Counted from the first letter of the stretch, positions 47,501 to 58,559 are shown. The stretch is 64,000 nt of DNA from Epiperipatus broadwayi (GCA_028023455.1 JAQFVV010000022.1:7707100-7771099), one strand, 5' to 3'. Notes: a model not told the origin generated them from the sequence alone. Translations and numbers: made by a program.

Positions 47501-48775
47501 AATGCGGAGACAAGCGAGTTCGCATACATAGCCGCAACGACCCGACAGGACAAGAAGGAGGGCTTAAAGCAGGCAACATTCGAAGGAGCCAGGAAAAGGA
47601 CTGAGGACTGCCAACTAATAATCGGTTATTTACGTAAAGGGAAGTCGAAGCGGGCTCTACCAGGGGAAGAAGGAACCGAAGGGGGTCCACTATGGAAATA
47701 TCGGGACCGATGCATCACCCTGGGGTTACTCCAAAGAAACACAGGGAATGGGAAGCAAACCCGGATTGTAATCCCGAAAGAAATGCGAAATCAGATGATT
47801 GACGAGACACATCGGGAACGCGGACATTATGGAGCGAACAAGACTGAGGGATACCTTAGCAATTGGTTTTACTGGCCTGGAATGCACCGGGACATCGCCA
47901 CAAGATTACGGGGATGCGATGTCTGTGCGAGGACCAAACCACTAAATCGATCCAATGAAGGACCTCAGATACCAATTATCATCACGGAACCTAACCACAC
48001 CGTGGCGATCGATCACTACGGGCTGCTACCGATGGTCGGGGAAAGAGATATGATATTAGTCGCATACGACTTATGTTCCAAAATGGTCGCCACATACCCC
48101 ATGGCCCGGCTAACGACACCAGACCATCAAATTATTGGAGACAAAACAGTTTCCCATCATTGGGAAGCCTAAGTACATCCTATCGGATCATGGCACACCA
48201 TTTGTGCTCGAAAACTTGGAGGCAGTGGATAAATCGAACCGGGATCAAACACCACATGACGTCGATCCGGAACCCGCAGAGCAACCCGTGCGAGCGAGTA
48301 ATGCGGGAATTGGGACGGTTATTCCGTGTGTATACAGCGGAGATCACCGGAAATGGGTCCAGGAGATTCCTCGGATCACGGAATGATCAACTCCTCAAAA
48401 AATGAATCAACTGGATTTGAACCAAGCCGACTCCATTATGGGCAACCGATACCTTACCCATACGATGACAGGCCCACCATCCGAACCGGAAAAATCGATA
48501 GGAAACAAGACAACCAAATAGCGCTACGAAGATTGGAGCATATGGGAAAAAGGCGAACGCGAGACCAAGAAGCCAACCCGGAATACGTTCAAAGTGGGCG
48601 ATAGAGTGATGGTAAAGGCCAACTCGGTCAGTCGACCCGGACAAAACATCTACAAAAAATTCCTCGACATATACGAGGCCCATACGAGATCGTCAGGGCA
48701 TATGGAAACAACGCCTTCACGTTGACCCACGGAAAAGGAACGTTCAATGCAAGAGCACTGAAGAGGGCTGAATAA
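47501..48775 (+). pseudogene. pol: pol: integrase
   Basis: The N-terminal zinc module reads THRERGHYGANKT ... YWPGMHRD ... GCDVCARTK (HHCC, about 47,805-47,935). The catalytic core shows VAIDHYG (first D, about 48,003), ILSDHGTPF (second D, about 48,178-48,205, after a frame change near 48,170) and NPQSNPCERVMRE (E, about 48,270-48,310). A C-terminal KVGDRVMVKANSVSR block and a final LTHGKG..NARALKRAE end at TAA 48,773-48,775. Frame changes occur near 48,170, 48,380 and 48,590-48,690. Confidence 0.88.
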
Positions 48776-48840
48776 TTTCGCTCCTTCACCGAGCTAAAAC
48801 CCGCAGCATCGGATTTTACTCTACACCGGGCGGGGAGATA
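48776..48840 (+). other. Polypurine tract and 3' LTR junction
   Basis: CGGGCGGGGAGATA directly precedes the 3' LTR start at 48,841, the expected position of the plus-strand primer (PPT). There is no room for an env gene. Confidence 0.7.
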
Positions 48841-49490
48841 TGTAACGAGACAGCGTTACATCAATATTAAATCTAGGATACATCGATAAACACACACACA
48901 CCAGCAAGCAACATAAAACACTCGTAACTTTATTTTCGTAATTAGTAATAGTTTTCTTTCTCTCATAAATACATTTATAAAACACATTGATAAAATGCAG
49001 ACGGTAAAACGCCTAATTAAATGATTAAAGCCTTTAGATAATAAAAATAATAACAAAAAATAATTTGCTCTCCTAAATAATAAAATATAATATGCACTCC
49101 TAAAATAATAAAAATAATTATCAATCAAAATCACCACGGGAATTAAAAAATGTTTATTTTAGAAATATAATTTTAACTAGAATAAAACTTATAGAAAAGA
49201 TTTGAGGAAAAGATAAATGCTCGACTTCTAAATTTAAAATAACTTGTATTGTTCTAGTAAAACACACGCATACACGCATGCATTCGAGGTGTGAAGGAAT
49301 AAGGTTGGTTGAGTGAGATTGCAAAATGAGATTGTCTCAAAATAAATATTGCCTTTAGCACAAAGAGTGAGTGAACAGGTACCTCAAACGCGGACCTGAA
49401 TGACAACTCCAAGAACAGGGAACTATGGGGGTAGATTGGATCCTAAGATATGGATCAACCCTTATAAATACCAGTCAAAACCTATTCAAT

Positions 49491-49505
49491 GGTCGGAAGA
49501 GCGGT
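49491..49505. other. Illumina paired-end adapter-like segment in 3' LTR
   Basis: GGTCGGAAGAGCGGT. Thirteen consecutive bases (TCGGAAGAGCGGT) match the Illumina paired-end adapter. The 5' LTR has GGTCAGTTCGATTC at the same place (about 43,242). Confidence 0.7.
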
Positions 49506-50139
49506 CGATTCGATTCATTTCGATAGATACGTTATCCTTGCTGTTGTTTTTTTATTTTCCAATTCTCAGTACGCTGAATTACCACCTGCTCATTTATTCC
49601 GATGCTTATGCTTTTATTTAAAATTAGAATTGTTCTGAAATAGCTTGATTATTCCTCAATATTTAAAATGATCATCATGAAATTAATACCAAGAGCGTCG
49701 ACTGTCATGAGGGGCTAATAAACCCTTCAGTGACTGATCGGCGCTCCGCTACTGAAATATCTCCGAAGCTATGAAATTCTGATAACGTCGTCATGTTAAG
49801 TGAATGCTCCTAATAAAAGAAATGTTCCGTGAAACACCCAAACTCGTCCAGACCAATCGACCTTCGTTGCAACCAAGACAAATCCTAGGTAAATATGTTT
49901 TATATTATGTTCACTCACTCAATTAATAAACTCGTAAGGCAATCTCGTAATTAACCAACATAAATTTACTCAAATAAATCTTAAGACTTTCCTCGTCATA
50001 ATAGTTTATCTTTGTTACTGAACTTTGTAAACATGAACTTTGAACTTAAGTGAATCTAAGGAAAGATTATATATTTATCAAATAGAAAGGAACTTTCTCG
50101 TTATTCAAATTGTGTTATGAATACTTATGGTTCTCTGTG

Positions 50140-50165
50140 AGATCGGAAGAGCACACGTGTGAACT
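50140..50165. other. Illumina TruSeq adapter-like segment in 3' LTR
   Basis: AGATCGGAAGAGCACACGT, then G where the adapter has C, then TGAACT: 25 of 26 bases match the TruSeq read-1 adapter. The 5' LTR reads differently at the same place (GAGCGTGAATGTATGTGCGC, 43,881-43,900). Confidence 0.85.
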
Positions 50166-50947
50166 AAATCAATTAATAATGTTTTGCAATAAATCAATTA
50201 ATAATGTTTTGTAATAAATCAATTAATAATGTTTTCTTTTCATATTTAATAAACTTGTTCAATATCTAATCAAGTCGAGCATATCTCAAATCTTTTCACA
50301 CACAATCGAAACCGTAGTTTATTTATGCTTTGATAACTTATCTTTGAAGTAGATTTAGTTAATTTTAATTTCCGCTTTCAATTTAGTTATTTTATTAATT
50401 ATGTCACCATCGTGTCGTAAGTCACGATGTTTCTTATTTCACCTTAGTTAAGATAGATTTAAGAGCGGAGTGGTCTATAATCAATCAAAGTAAACGTCAA
50501 TGAATTATGTTATATACAATAAAGCTGGGGATGAACTTGTAAGCCTTGTGTTCAAGCGAAGCTAACAACCTCATAGGTCAGTGACAACCAATAAACGATC
50601 CTTATGCCGTGATCGACTTATTAGAAAATCATGCTGAATTTCATTAGCGGACAATGCGTCTTCTCCGGGAGGAGTCGTCCTGGAAACAATCATGTAACAA
50701 CCTTGAGACACCTTATTGGTCCATGCTGGGAGTGTTGAGCTAGTGGGTGGGATTAGACTTCGAAATCGTTTTGACATGATGTAAGGTGATGCGAGTAGTT
50801 AAAATCAACTTAAATAATCGTATCTGGCGCCCCCTTATGTGGATCGTGAATAACTGTCGATGTAAGAAAATAAATAAAGCCTTACGCTATGTCATGTTTA
50901 TTTCGAAGCCCGTAATCTCGGGTAATATATAGGGGAATACCGTTACA

Positions 50948-51673
50948 ATATGTTGAATAAATTGGAAGAAGAATATATGGTATATGGAATAAAGATTAGT
51001 ATTGAAAAGACTAAGTGTTTATGGATAGGGAGAAATGCTAAAAGACTGCAAATTGAAATTTGTGATAATATGGTTCATCAGGTGAAGGGATTTATATATT
51101 TGGGTAGTTGGTTGAGTGAGGATGGAAGAAATAAGGATGAAGTTAAAAGAAGAATAGCATTGGCGAAAGAAAGAAAAAAGATATTTTGTGGACCTTTGGA
51201 AAGAGAATTAATGAAGAGATTAATTAAATGTTATGTGTGGAGTGTATTAATGTATGTTTGTGAGACATGGACACTGAGTAATAGAATTAAGAAATGATTG
51301 GAAGTCTTTGAGTTGTAAACATGGAGAAGAATGGAGAAAATCAGTTGGATGAGTAAAATAATAAATGAAGATGTTTTGAAAAGAGTAAATGAGGAAATAA
51401 ACTTGATTGAGAATCTCTGAGAGAGAGAAAGAGAAACTGGATTGGATAAATATTAAGAAGAAATTATAATTTAATGAAAGATGCTTTGGAGGGAATGGTG
51501 AGTGAAAATAAAAAGATAGGATGGAAAAGATTGACATTATTGGATGATACAAGAGATAGGAAGACTTATGTGGAATTGAAGAAGTGTCAAGGAAGTAAAT
51601 GGAATGGAAGACTGGATGAATTGATGTTGTGACTACTCTCCTGTCCATTGGACAGAATACTATCAATTGATTG
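50948..51673 (+). pseudogene. RTE-like LINE, 3' portion
   Basis: Continues the LINE cut at 42,592. Open to 51,294 with ISIEKTKCLWIG, FIYLGSWLSEDGR and WSVLMYVCETWTLSNRIKK, the usual post-RT region of RTE LINEs. It continues past stops with TWRRMEKISWMSK, INEDVLKRVNEE, a frame change, then LRRNYNLMKDALEGMV. Ends with CAATTGATTG just before the right TSD, a short repeat tail typical of RTE. Total LINE length without the Gypsy insert is about 2.58 kb. Confidence 0.85.
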
Positions 51674-52440
51674 ATTTTGTTGTCATAATCAGTTATATCC
51701 ATTACAACTGTTGCATTGCCTTTGTCTGTAGGAGAATCTACTTTGAGAGATTTAGTTACTTTCCTTTCATCAGAGGATATGTTTGAATTCAATGTTTGTT
51801 GCTTCTGAAGTGTTCCTTTTATTCTCCAACATAATTTGCTGCTTCTTCTAAAGGTAATTTTTGAGTGACTTCCTCGGTGTCTGCCATTATATCTAATAAA
51901 GATATATGGTGTAATGGCAAAGTTTAACCCTTTCTTGAAAACAGAACTTTCAGCATTTGTTACATGGTTGGAGCTGAGATTTTTACCAGATGAAGCTGGT
52001 ACATTGTTTGTTACATTATGACCTTTGATATGCCTATATAGATTTGCAAGTTTTTTCTTTTGGCATTCTTTCATCTGTCCGTGTAATGTATAATATGATT
52101 TTCTTACTGCTAGAGAAACACTTGCGAAGTCTTCATCAGTAAATTTATTTTTTAGAAAACATTTTACATTATTAATGAATACAAGGTTTGATACTTGGAA
52201 AACTTTTGAATATTTATTCTTTCTCTTAGCAGAGCTTTAGTTGCTGTCTGAGTAATTTTTTCAGCTCTCTGGGAGTAGTTTTAATTGCAAACCTTTAGTA
52301 CTTATCCCTTCAGATTTACATTTACATAAGAAAGTTAAATGATTTTCTACTTTGGCCAGCTTTAAAACATAATTTTTAATAATGTCTAAAGTTTGATATA
52401 GTATGTGGTTCATACTGAATACGTAGTGTTTTCCCAAAGG
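51674..52440 (-). pseudogene. Penelope-like element, N-terminal part
   Basis: Minus strand: FTDEDFASVSLAVRKSYYTL, MKECQKKKLANLYRHIKG, SSVFKKGLNFAITP (the LNFA.TP signature of PLE N-termini), then SDERKVTKSLKVDSPTDKGN and ATVVMDITDYDNKI. This is the region before the RT motifs and joins directly to KIQELLTAGQ at 40,726, showing that one PLE was split by the LINE. A further fragment upstream (KGLQLKLLPES near 52,280) is broken by stops. The long frame reaching 51,247 runs past the junction into LINE sequence and is not real there. Confidence 0.85.
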
Positions 52441-52444
52441 TTTG

Positions 52445-53650
52445 TGATAATGGTATTTTAGTTGTATTTATATATTGGACTATTTTCACAACCATTGCCA
52501 TTCCTGATTATCAATACTGCATATCCATCAAATGTTTGATTTCACTATGTTAATGATACATTTGTCATGTGACCACATGGTGAAGCAATACTACAAACTT
52601 TCTGGAAACATATCAACAACATATTCCTTTCAATTAAATTTACAATAGAATCAGAACCAGAATAAAAATGGGCATTCTTAGATATTTATGTGACAAGATT
52701 TCCTCATGAAAAAATCAAAAAGTACAGTGTGCAAAAACCCCACACATATAGTGAAATATTTAAGTGTCCATCCAGTCACACCAGAAACATGGAACATGAA
52801 GTTATACTATCACTATGGAACAGAGCAAAATAAATTTGTTTAGAAACCAGTGATTTGAAAAAAGAAAAGATCTATATAGAACAAATTAATATGAAAAATG
52901 GTTATCTATCAGCTGTTATTAAGGAAAGCTTAAATAGACAACAAAAAGAACTATCAAAAGAAAAAAACAGTTATTGGTACTGTAGTATACCCATTCATAC
53001 CATAAATCGTAGAAAAATTAAAGAAAATCTGCAATCGGTATAACAACAAACCCGTTTTTCAGAGCAATATCACATGAGAAATTTTAACATCTACAATGCC
53101 TAAACTTGAAATGCTGAAAAGCAAAAACTGCAACTATAAAATACCATGTGAATGTGGAAGAATATTTATTGGTGAGGTCAGTCACCCCATTGAAAAGCAT
53201 TTACATGAGCACAAACTGATGATTAGAAGAGAGAAAAGAGAGGCTGCTCACATGACAAGTGAATAATCCCATAAGTCAATCTACTGTGACTATACATAAT
53301 GTATAGGAAAAAATGGAAAAATCTGGAGGAATCTCATAGATAAGTATATGAAATTTCTACTGACTATTACCTTTGGAAGGGTGACTCAGCTGGTTAATGT
53401 GCTACTTTAAAATTCAATATTCAAGAATCTATGGGTCCAGGTTCGATTCCCATACTAGTAACACCTGAAGAAGAGGAAAGAATACATTTCAAAATGCTGT
53501 GCATATACTAACCTGTGTGCTATTACTAATAGTTGAATGTAATTGGAATATTTAAAAAAGTTAAATTTTTCTAAAGATATTCAATACTTAATATTAGATG
53601 ATGGAAATAGTCCAATATATAAATACTTCTAAAATACTGTCATCACAAAA
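52445..53650 (+). pseudogene. Penelope-like element, second copy, head-to-head
   Basis: 5'-truncated in the RT: pieces read DTFVM and the following WPHGEA region (the Y-V-D-D box is mutated to Y-V-N-D, about 52,543), FTIESE, then PTHIVKYLSVHP. After frame changes come MPKLEMLKSKNCNYKIPCEC and GRIFIGEVSHPIEKHLHEHK (GIY-YIG start, about 53,140-53,215), LMIRREKREAAHMTSE. Same family as the minus-strand PLE (GRMYIGETSHPIEKHLKEH). The non-coding 3' part contains a tRNA-like block and ends near 53,640 with TTGAATGTAATTGGAA and TTCTAAAGATATT words shared with 11.1-11.2 kb. Confidence 0.82.
53374..53461 (+). repeat. tRNA-like block inside PLE 3' region
   Basis: GGAAGGGTGACTCAGCTGGT holds a box A (TGACTCAGCTGG, 53,382-53,393) and GGTTCGATTCC at 53,440-53,450 is a good box B; the distance suits a tRNA with an enlarged middle. 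It sits between the PLE stop and the conserved AACACCTGAAGAAGA word. It lacks a clean acceptor stem, so it is not called as a tRNA gene. Confidence 0.6.
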
Positions 53651-54489
53651 CCTTCAGGAAAACAAAAAAAGTTATGATTTTGGGATATGAATAATATAAT
53701 AATCCTTAGCTTAATAAATGATTAATAAAAATCATTAATATATTTAGCTAAGATGGATGAAGCTAAAGATGTGAGTGCAGGAAATACAACATCTGTAGAT
53801 GAAATTGTAGTAAACATCATATATATATATAATTCCATATTGGATTATTAAAGATATGAAGTCTACACTGCCAGTCTTACCTATTCTTCATAATATATAC
53901 AACATTATTATATATATAGTAGACACACTATTGTATAGGTTGGTAGAGAAAACTTGTTTAGTCTGAGATAATAATAAGTTGCAACATCAAAAGGCAAATT
54001 TATCTCTGTTTACAAGGCTATAATTTCTTTATTTTCTTCTGATTATCAAATTAAAAATCCATGAAAATATCTAATTCAAGAATAGACAAATATTTTTATA
54101 AAATGGGTTAAAATTACAAAATAACCATGAAGCCACTAAGAATAAGATGCACCATTATTGCGATTATAGGTGATTGGATATGAATTTTTATAATAATATT
54201 GTCTTAAAAATCCAAATGTTAATAATTCACTTTAGAGCATTATGTAAAGTAATATTTATTTTTATATTCTAACTGTTCTTTGTACTTAGTGGCAAAATGA
54301 TAAACCTCGGAGCTAAGGTTCCTTGACCAAAACCTGTCACTTATGGTTTTGGGCTTATTGAGCAATTGACTCCTCAATTTTTTTAAAAAATAAATTAAAT
54401 AGACAGTTGAGCAAAATGAAAAAAATATTTAGTAGAGCACATGAGAAAAATTAAAATTTGTTTTAATACGAAATTTAAGCATTAAATAG
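53651..54489. other. AT-rich stretch, nothing recognised
   Basis: A less AT-rich patch at 54,295-54,380 is unassigned. Confidence 0.5.
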
Positions 54490-54630
54490 AGAACAATCAA
54501 TTGGTTTATTGCTTTAGAGTTTATAATAAGTTTGAGTTCTACAAGTGACAGAAATAGCTTACAACCTATGTATTTTGAGCTTTAGAGTAGCTTGCTACTC
54601 TACCATTGCACACCTTGCATCATTATAATC
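54490..54630 (-). repeat. Diverged dispersed repeat, copy 2
   Basis: Partner of 37,501-37,625. On the minus strand GCAATGGTAGAGTAGC resembles a tRNA D-arm (box A), supporting an old tRNA-derived SINE family distinct from the main one. Confidence 0.4.
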
Positions 54631-55544
54631 TAGAACCATACTTCATGAGACAGTAGTGACATCTTTTTATTTTAAATTATTGTAAGCCATCTTTTTCATT
54701 ATATATATAATCATTAAAGTATAATGATTTCAATATTAAAAACTGTAAATATATAAGCAATAACAAGATATTTTTATCAGTTGTTTTTTATCAATGAAGA
54801 ATGACCCAGGGTCCATCATTAAAGGTTTCAACAGCTTATCCACTCTTCCACTGTTATCTGATCTTATTTGTCATTTACCCCCTTCTGCTTTTTCCAACGG
54901 TTCTTATTTATAACAAGACTTATTATTAATCACTGACTAATGACCCCATCTTTCAATTAAAACAATAAATGTAGCTTTTAGAGATTTGGCAAATGTTTCT
55001 CTGCCACAACTGACCGGTTTTGTGAGATAAACAAACTTTTATTCCATCTTAAAATATTACTTGTTAATAAAAAGTATGCTATATAAAGTTAATATCAATT
55101 CTACTGTTTCTATAGTTAGCAATTTTTGCAGTAACAGTAAATATGTGTATTTCATTTTTATTTATTAATATTTTTATTTATTTATTGATAAATAGAATAT
55201 TTTCAAATATTAACTTATTCACAAATGCCTTATTTCAAATTATATATATAATCATATGACTAATCCATAATAACTTTTAATCCTAGGACATTTTCTATGT
55301 TTTTCAAATACCATTTATTAATAATTAAAAAAACCACGTGATTTTAAAAGAATGAATATAAAGGTTTTGATGGATATATATATTTACTAAATCCGTAAAT
55401 ATTTAAAGATAGTTTTTGAAAATTTTATATGTATACATGTATATGTGTATACATCTTTCATATAAAACGTTGTGTCCAGAATGTCCATTTTAATTCTAAA
55501 TTTCTATAAAGCGTAGTATACTAATACTTATAATAAACAAGCTC
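54631..55544. other. AT-rich stretch, nothing recognised
   Basis: No supported feature. Confidence 0.5.
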
Positions 55545-55552
55545 ATTATATT

Positions 55553-56857
55553 AAGGTGACCAACTATTTTTTGTACAAAAGGAGTACGAATGGAATTTCA
55601 TTGGATATAGTGATTGGGTTTGTAAAAAAAAAAAAAAAAAGCGGAGACTTTTCCATTCGACTATATATTTTTAAAATAATATAAAAATTAATAGTAATTC
55701 TAATATTTTAAATTTATATAACTTTTAATTCTTGAAATCATATTTTTGTGTTGTATGAAGTTTTTTGGATAATTCTGAATTTTCTTCCAATAGCGCTCAC
55801 ACATCAGAACCATTTCCCGTGTTGATTTTAATCGTTAAAACTGCAGCTAATGTCCTTACTGTGATAGTTGCGATTTTTCACTACTCCAGTAATCATTACC
55901 AAAGAAAAAATACCCTCTCTACATCAGCATTAGTGCTGGGGTAACATAGTGCACATTTAATCAATAATTTTTGTGGGGAATATATTCTTGTTTAAAATGT
56001 GAAAATATTTCTATTCACCTTCTGTCCACGCTCACTTTTTCACCGATTCATTTCTTCAGTCTTTCTTCATTTAAATACATATTTACTCTTTGAATTTCTT
56101 CACACAGAAAATTATTATCAATAATAACATCTTTCAATCCTTTCATTACGAATATAACTAATGAAAAAACATTTTCCCATTCAATTTTGCCTTTTAAAAC
56201 AGTCCATTTCAAGCACTTTAGTTCAGTGAAGATGACTGACCATTGTTCAGGGTATTCATAATGAATTTTATAAAAGTTTCTAACTTCTTTTAAAAAAATT
56301 ATCCTTAATCCCAGGATTAAAATTCTCCCAAACTGTTAGTTTATTCATTAGCATTAGCAATATGAATCCATCATGGTATCTCATTCTTTATTGTAAAATA
56401 AAATCTTTTAAAATATCACTAACTTCTGCAGCTGAAATTTTATTATATTCAATTTCTAGGGTAGTTTTATGAAAAAATGATGCCTGGCTGTGGACGAATT
56501 TCTGATGTATCGTTTTGAAAAAATGCCTTCAGAAGTGTGGGGCATTTTTCCAAAGTTAAAAAAATATGAGCATTTGACTTCAAAGTATCCATATTTAATG
56601 CATCTAGTATATGAGTATCTAGACAATCCTACATTACAGTGTGCTCACAGTCACGTATGTATGTATCATAAACAACTTTATGCATGAACATATAAAAGGT
56701 TGCATACAATAATCGTTAATAGTTTTTATATTTTTAAGAGTACAAAGGAATACAAAAGAATGCAAAGGAGTATTTTTGGAGTACAGTTTTAAAAGAAGTA
56801 TGGTTCACTAAAAAGGAGTATAAAACTCCTTAAAAGAGTATGGTTGGTCACCTTAAT
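55553..56857 (-). mobile_element. hAT DNA transposon with 8-bp TSD (1,305 bp)
   Basis: Ends AAGGTGACCAAC and, inverted from the right, TAAGGTGACCAAC form short terminal inverted repeats; both subterminal regions carry AAAGGAGTA-type words. An exact 8-bp repeat ATTATATT flanks it (55,545-55,552; 56,858-56,865), diagnostic of hAT. The interior is a degraded transposase on the minus strand. At 1.3 kb it is much shorter than autonomous hATs (usually 2.5-5 kb), so it is a deletion derivative. Confidence 0.82.
55760..56560 (-). pseudogene. hAT transposase relic, C-terminal part
   Basis: Minus strand pieces in order: WTVLKGKIEWENVFSLVIFV, MKGLKDVIIDNNFLCEEIQR, VNMYLNEERLKK, IEIFSHFKQEYIPHKNY, VHYVTPALMLM, YWSSEKSQLS, then REMVLMCERYWKKIQNYPKN. 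The tail resembles the C-terminal hAT dimerisation region, where a PVSNA.VERGFS-like block is followed by EKSQLS and a C.E(R/F)Y segment. Several stops are present. It lies inside an element with hAT-type 8-bp TSD, which supports the call independently. Confidence 0.55.
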
Positions 56858-56865
56858 TATATTCT

Positions 56866-57439
56866 ATTGTACAACTACAAAAAAGGTAAAATGACAAGAT
56901 TTGTTTATGATATTCCTGGATAAAAAATTTAGGGAATATAAGTAAGTGTTAAACCATTGTTTGTTATTTTTTGAAGTGAAGTTTTATTATGGTATATGCA
57001 AATTATATGATTCTGCATATGTAAATAACTTCAAACGCATTGTAGGAGTGAAAGTGTTTTACATATTTTTGAAACAATTGCTTAGGGTTGATTGTGTGCC
57101 TGTGAAATACAAACAGCCTTAGAGATGTAAAATATGGGAAAATTTCAAAAATATATAGCTTCTCTTTTGGATATCTATCTTACAAGATATACATGAATTC
57201 AAGATTTAGCTCACTTTAATATCTGATAGGCTAGCATTTCAATCTTTTATAGCTCTAACCATATTTTTATTTTTGATAGTGATTACCAATTTTTCTTATT
57301 TTGTTCTTTTGTTATATGTTGTATTTTACATTATTCATGTGAAAAACATTTTGTTTTATACTATTGTCAATCCTGGTTTAATGGCAGACATGTTCTTGGT
57401 ATTCTTACAGATTATTTGTCTATCAATCACTTCTATGCA
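56866..57439. other. AT-rich stretch, nothing recognised
   Basis: No supported feature; possibly the distal end of the LINE relic that follows. Confidence 0.45.
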
Positions 57440-58480
57440 GTCATTATTAATTTTATAGTTTCTGATACTCTTATATTTTTTTGCTTCTTCTTATGTAGCT
57501 GTAATTCTATCTGTTTCTCTGTTCTTTAACTTTTAAAGTCTTCAGATCAATTACATGTGTGGTGATATAAGCATATTTAAAATTGTTAGTAGCTCTTTTA
57601 CCAAATTTAAGTCTAAATTTGTGATTGTCTTATTACATATTCAGTATACAAGTTTAATAGATAGGATCATATTATTTCACTCTGATTCTTTTATTAATGT
57701 GAAATTGGGTGACCAATATGCAACCCTATCTCAGTTCTTAACCAATGTAAACCAGTTTGTTTTTGAGCAATTTATTTTAACTGCAGCTTTCTGTTAAAGA
57801 AATTTGTTATAGAAGTAATAAAATATTTTTATAAATTTATTTTCCTAACACTTTTTCACAATTTATTATGAAAAACTGAATTAAAGCCTTGGAATTAACA
57901 AAACAAAAACATACTTTTCTTCTTGGTATTTTGTGACCATTTTAATTATCCAATGTTTATCATCAATGAAGTCTCAATTCTCTTGATTTTCCAAAAATCT
58001 AATTTAATCATTCTGGCAGTTCTCTTTCAATATAAGGCTCTAATCTATGCTGAATGATTTTCAGAATAATCTTTGCCATATATGGGAATAAAATATATGG
58101 ACTGTTAATTTGCATATTTGATAAAAACTTCTTTCTTTAATATAAGATCTTGTATAATTTGATTAGTTTTAAAATTAATTGACATAATTTGGTCAATACT
58201 TTAATTAATACTTGTTTATCTTCCTTTGAAATTTTGAAAAGCAATATCGTCAGTTCAAATATCCATACTATTTGGTAATACTGGCAGTGCCAATGTGATA
58301 TTATATTCTATTATTGAAAGCTTTCTGAAATAGTACATCTTATTTAAACTGCCTAGTTTACATGTTTGTGGAACAGCTTTTTTATTTATAATACCATTCA
58401 CTTTATGTGATCTTTGTTATTCTATTTGTATTCTGACTTATGTTATTTTATCAGAAAGTCTATATGGTTTGGAATATTTA
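57440..58480 (-). pseudogene. RTE/BovB-like LINE reverse transcriptase relic
   Basis: Minus strand, right to left: AKIILKIIQHRLEPYIEREL (about 58,030-58,085; in BovB the equivalent is MLK(I/V)(I/L)Q.RL...(I/V).REL), then SVFHNKL and a following KYFITSITNFFNRK stretch (about 57,815-57,875; after RT motif A), then YLLNLYTEYVIRQSQI (about 57,645-57,690; the LSP.LFNLY.EY(I/V)(M/I)R block of RTE). The order and spacing match one RT. Many stops. The open plus-strand frames at 57,273 and 57,555 are shadows. Confidence 0.6.
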
Positions 58481-58559
58481 TTTGAACTTGTAAATCTGAT
58501 GAAAAATAGGTGTTATTTTTCCAAGGTTTTTTTTAACACATTCAATGCCTGTGCAAATA

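Larger units (their letters stand above)
42593..50947 (+). mobile_element. Ty3/Gypsy-type LTR retrotransposon, complete, 8,355 bp
   Basis: Two long LTRs (about 2.1 kb) with TGT...ACA ends bound a 4.15-kb internal region holding, in order, gag, protease, reverse transcriptase, RNase H and integrase, which is the Ty3/Gypsy order. ATAT flanks both sides (42,589-42,592 and 50,948-50,951), a four-base TSD. No env-like ORF lies between the integrase stop (48,775) and the 3' LTR. The internal region has visibly higher GC than anything else in the window. Integrase phrases such as NPQSNPCERVMRELGR recall the Osvaldo/Ulysses-type lineages, but that placement is tentative. Every ORF carries small frameshifts. 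Confidence 0.93.
48841..50947 (+). repeat. 3' LTR, 2,107 bp
   Basis: Same sequence as 42,593-44,691 with scattered substitutions and small indels; by eye well over 95 percent identical. Two adapter-like blocks (49,491-49,505 and 50,140-50,165) replace the sequence present in the 5' LTR. Ends CCGTTACA, followed by the ATAT target repeat. Confidence 0.95.

Noticed and set aside
51247-51690. C-terminal half of the 275-codon minus-strand frame
   Set aside because: Beyond 51,674 it leaves the PLE and reads antisense LINE sequence, so the apparent long protein is a junction artefact.
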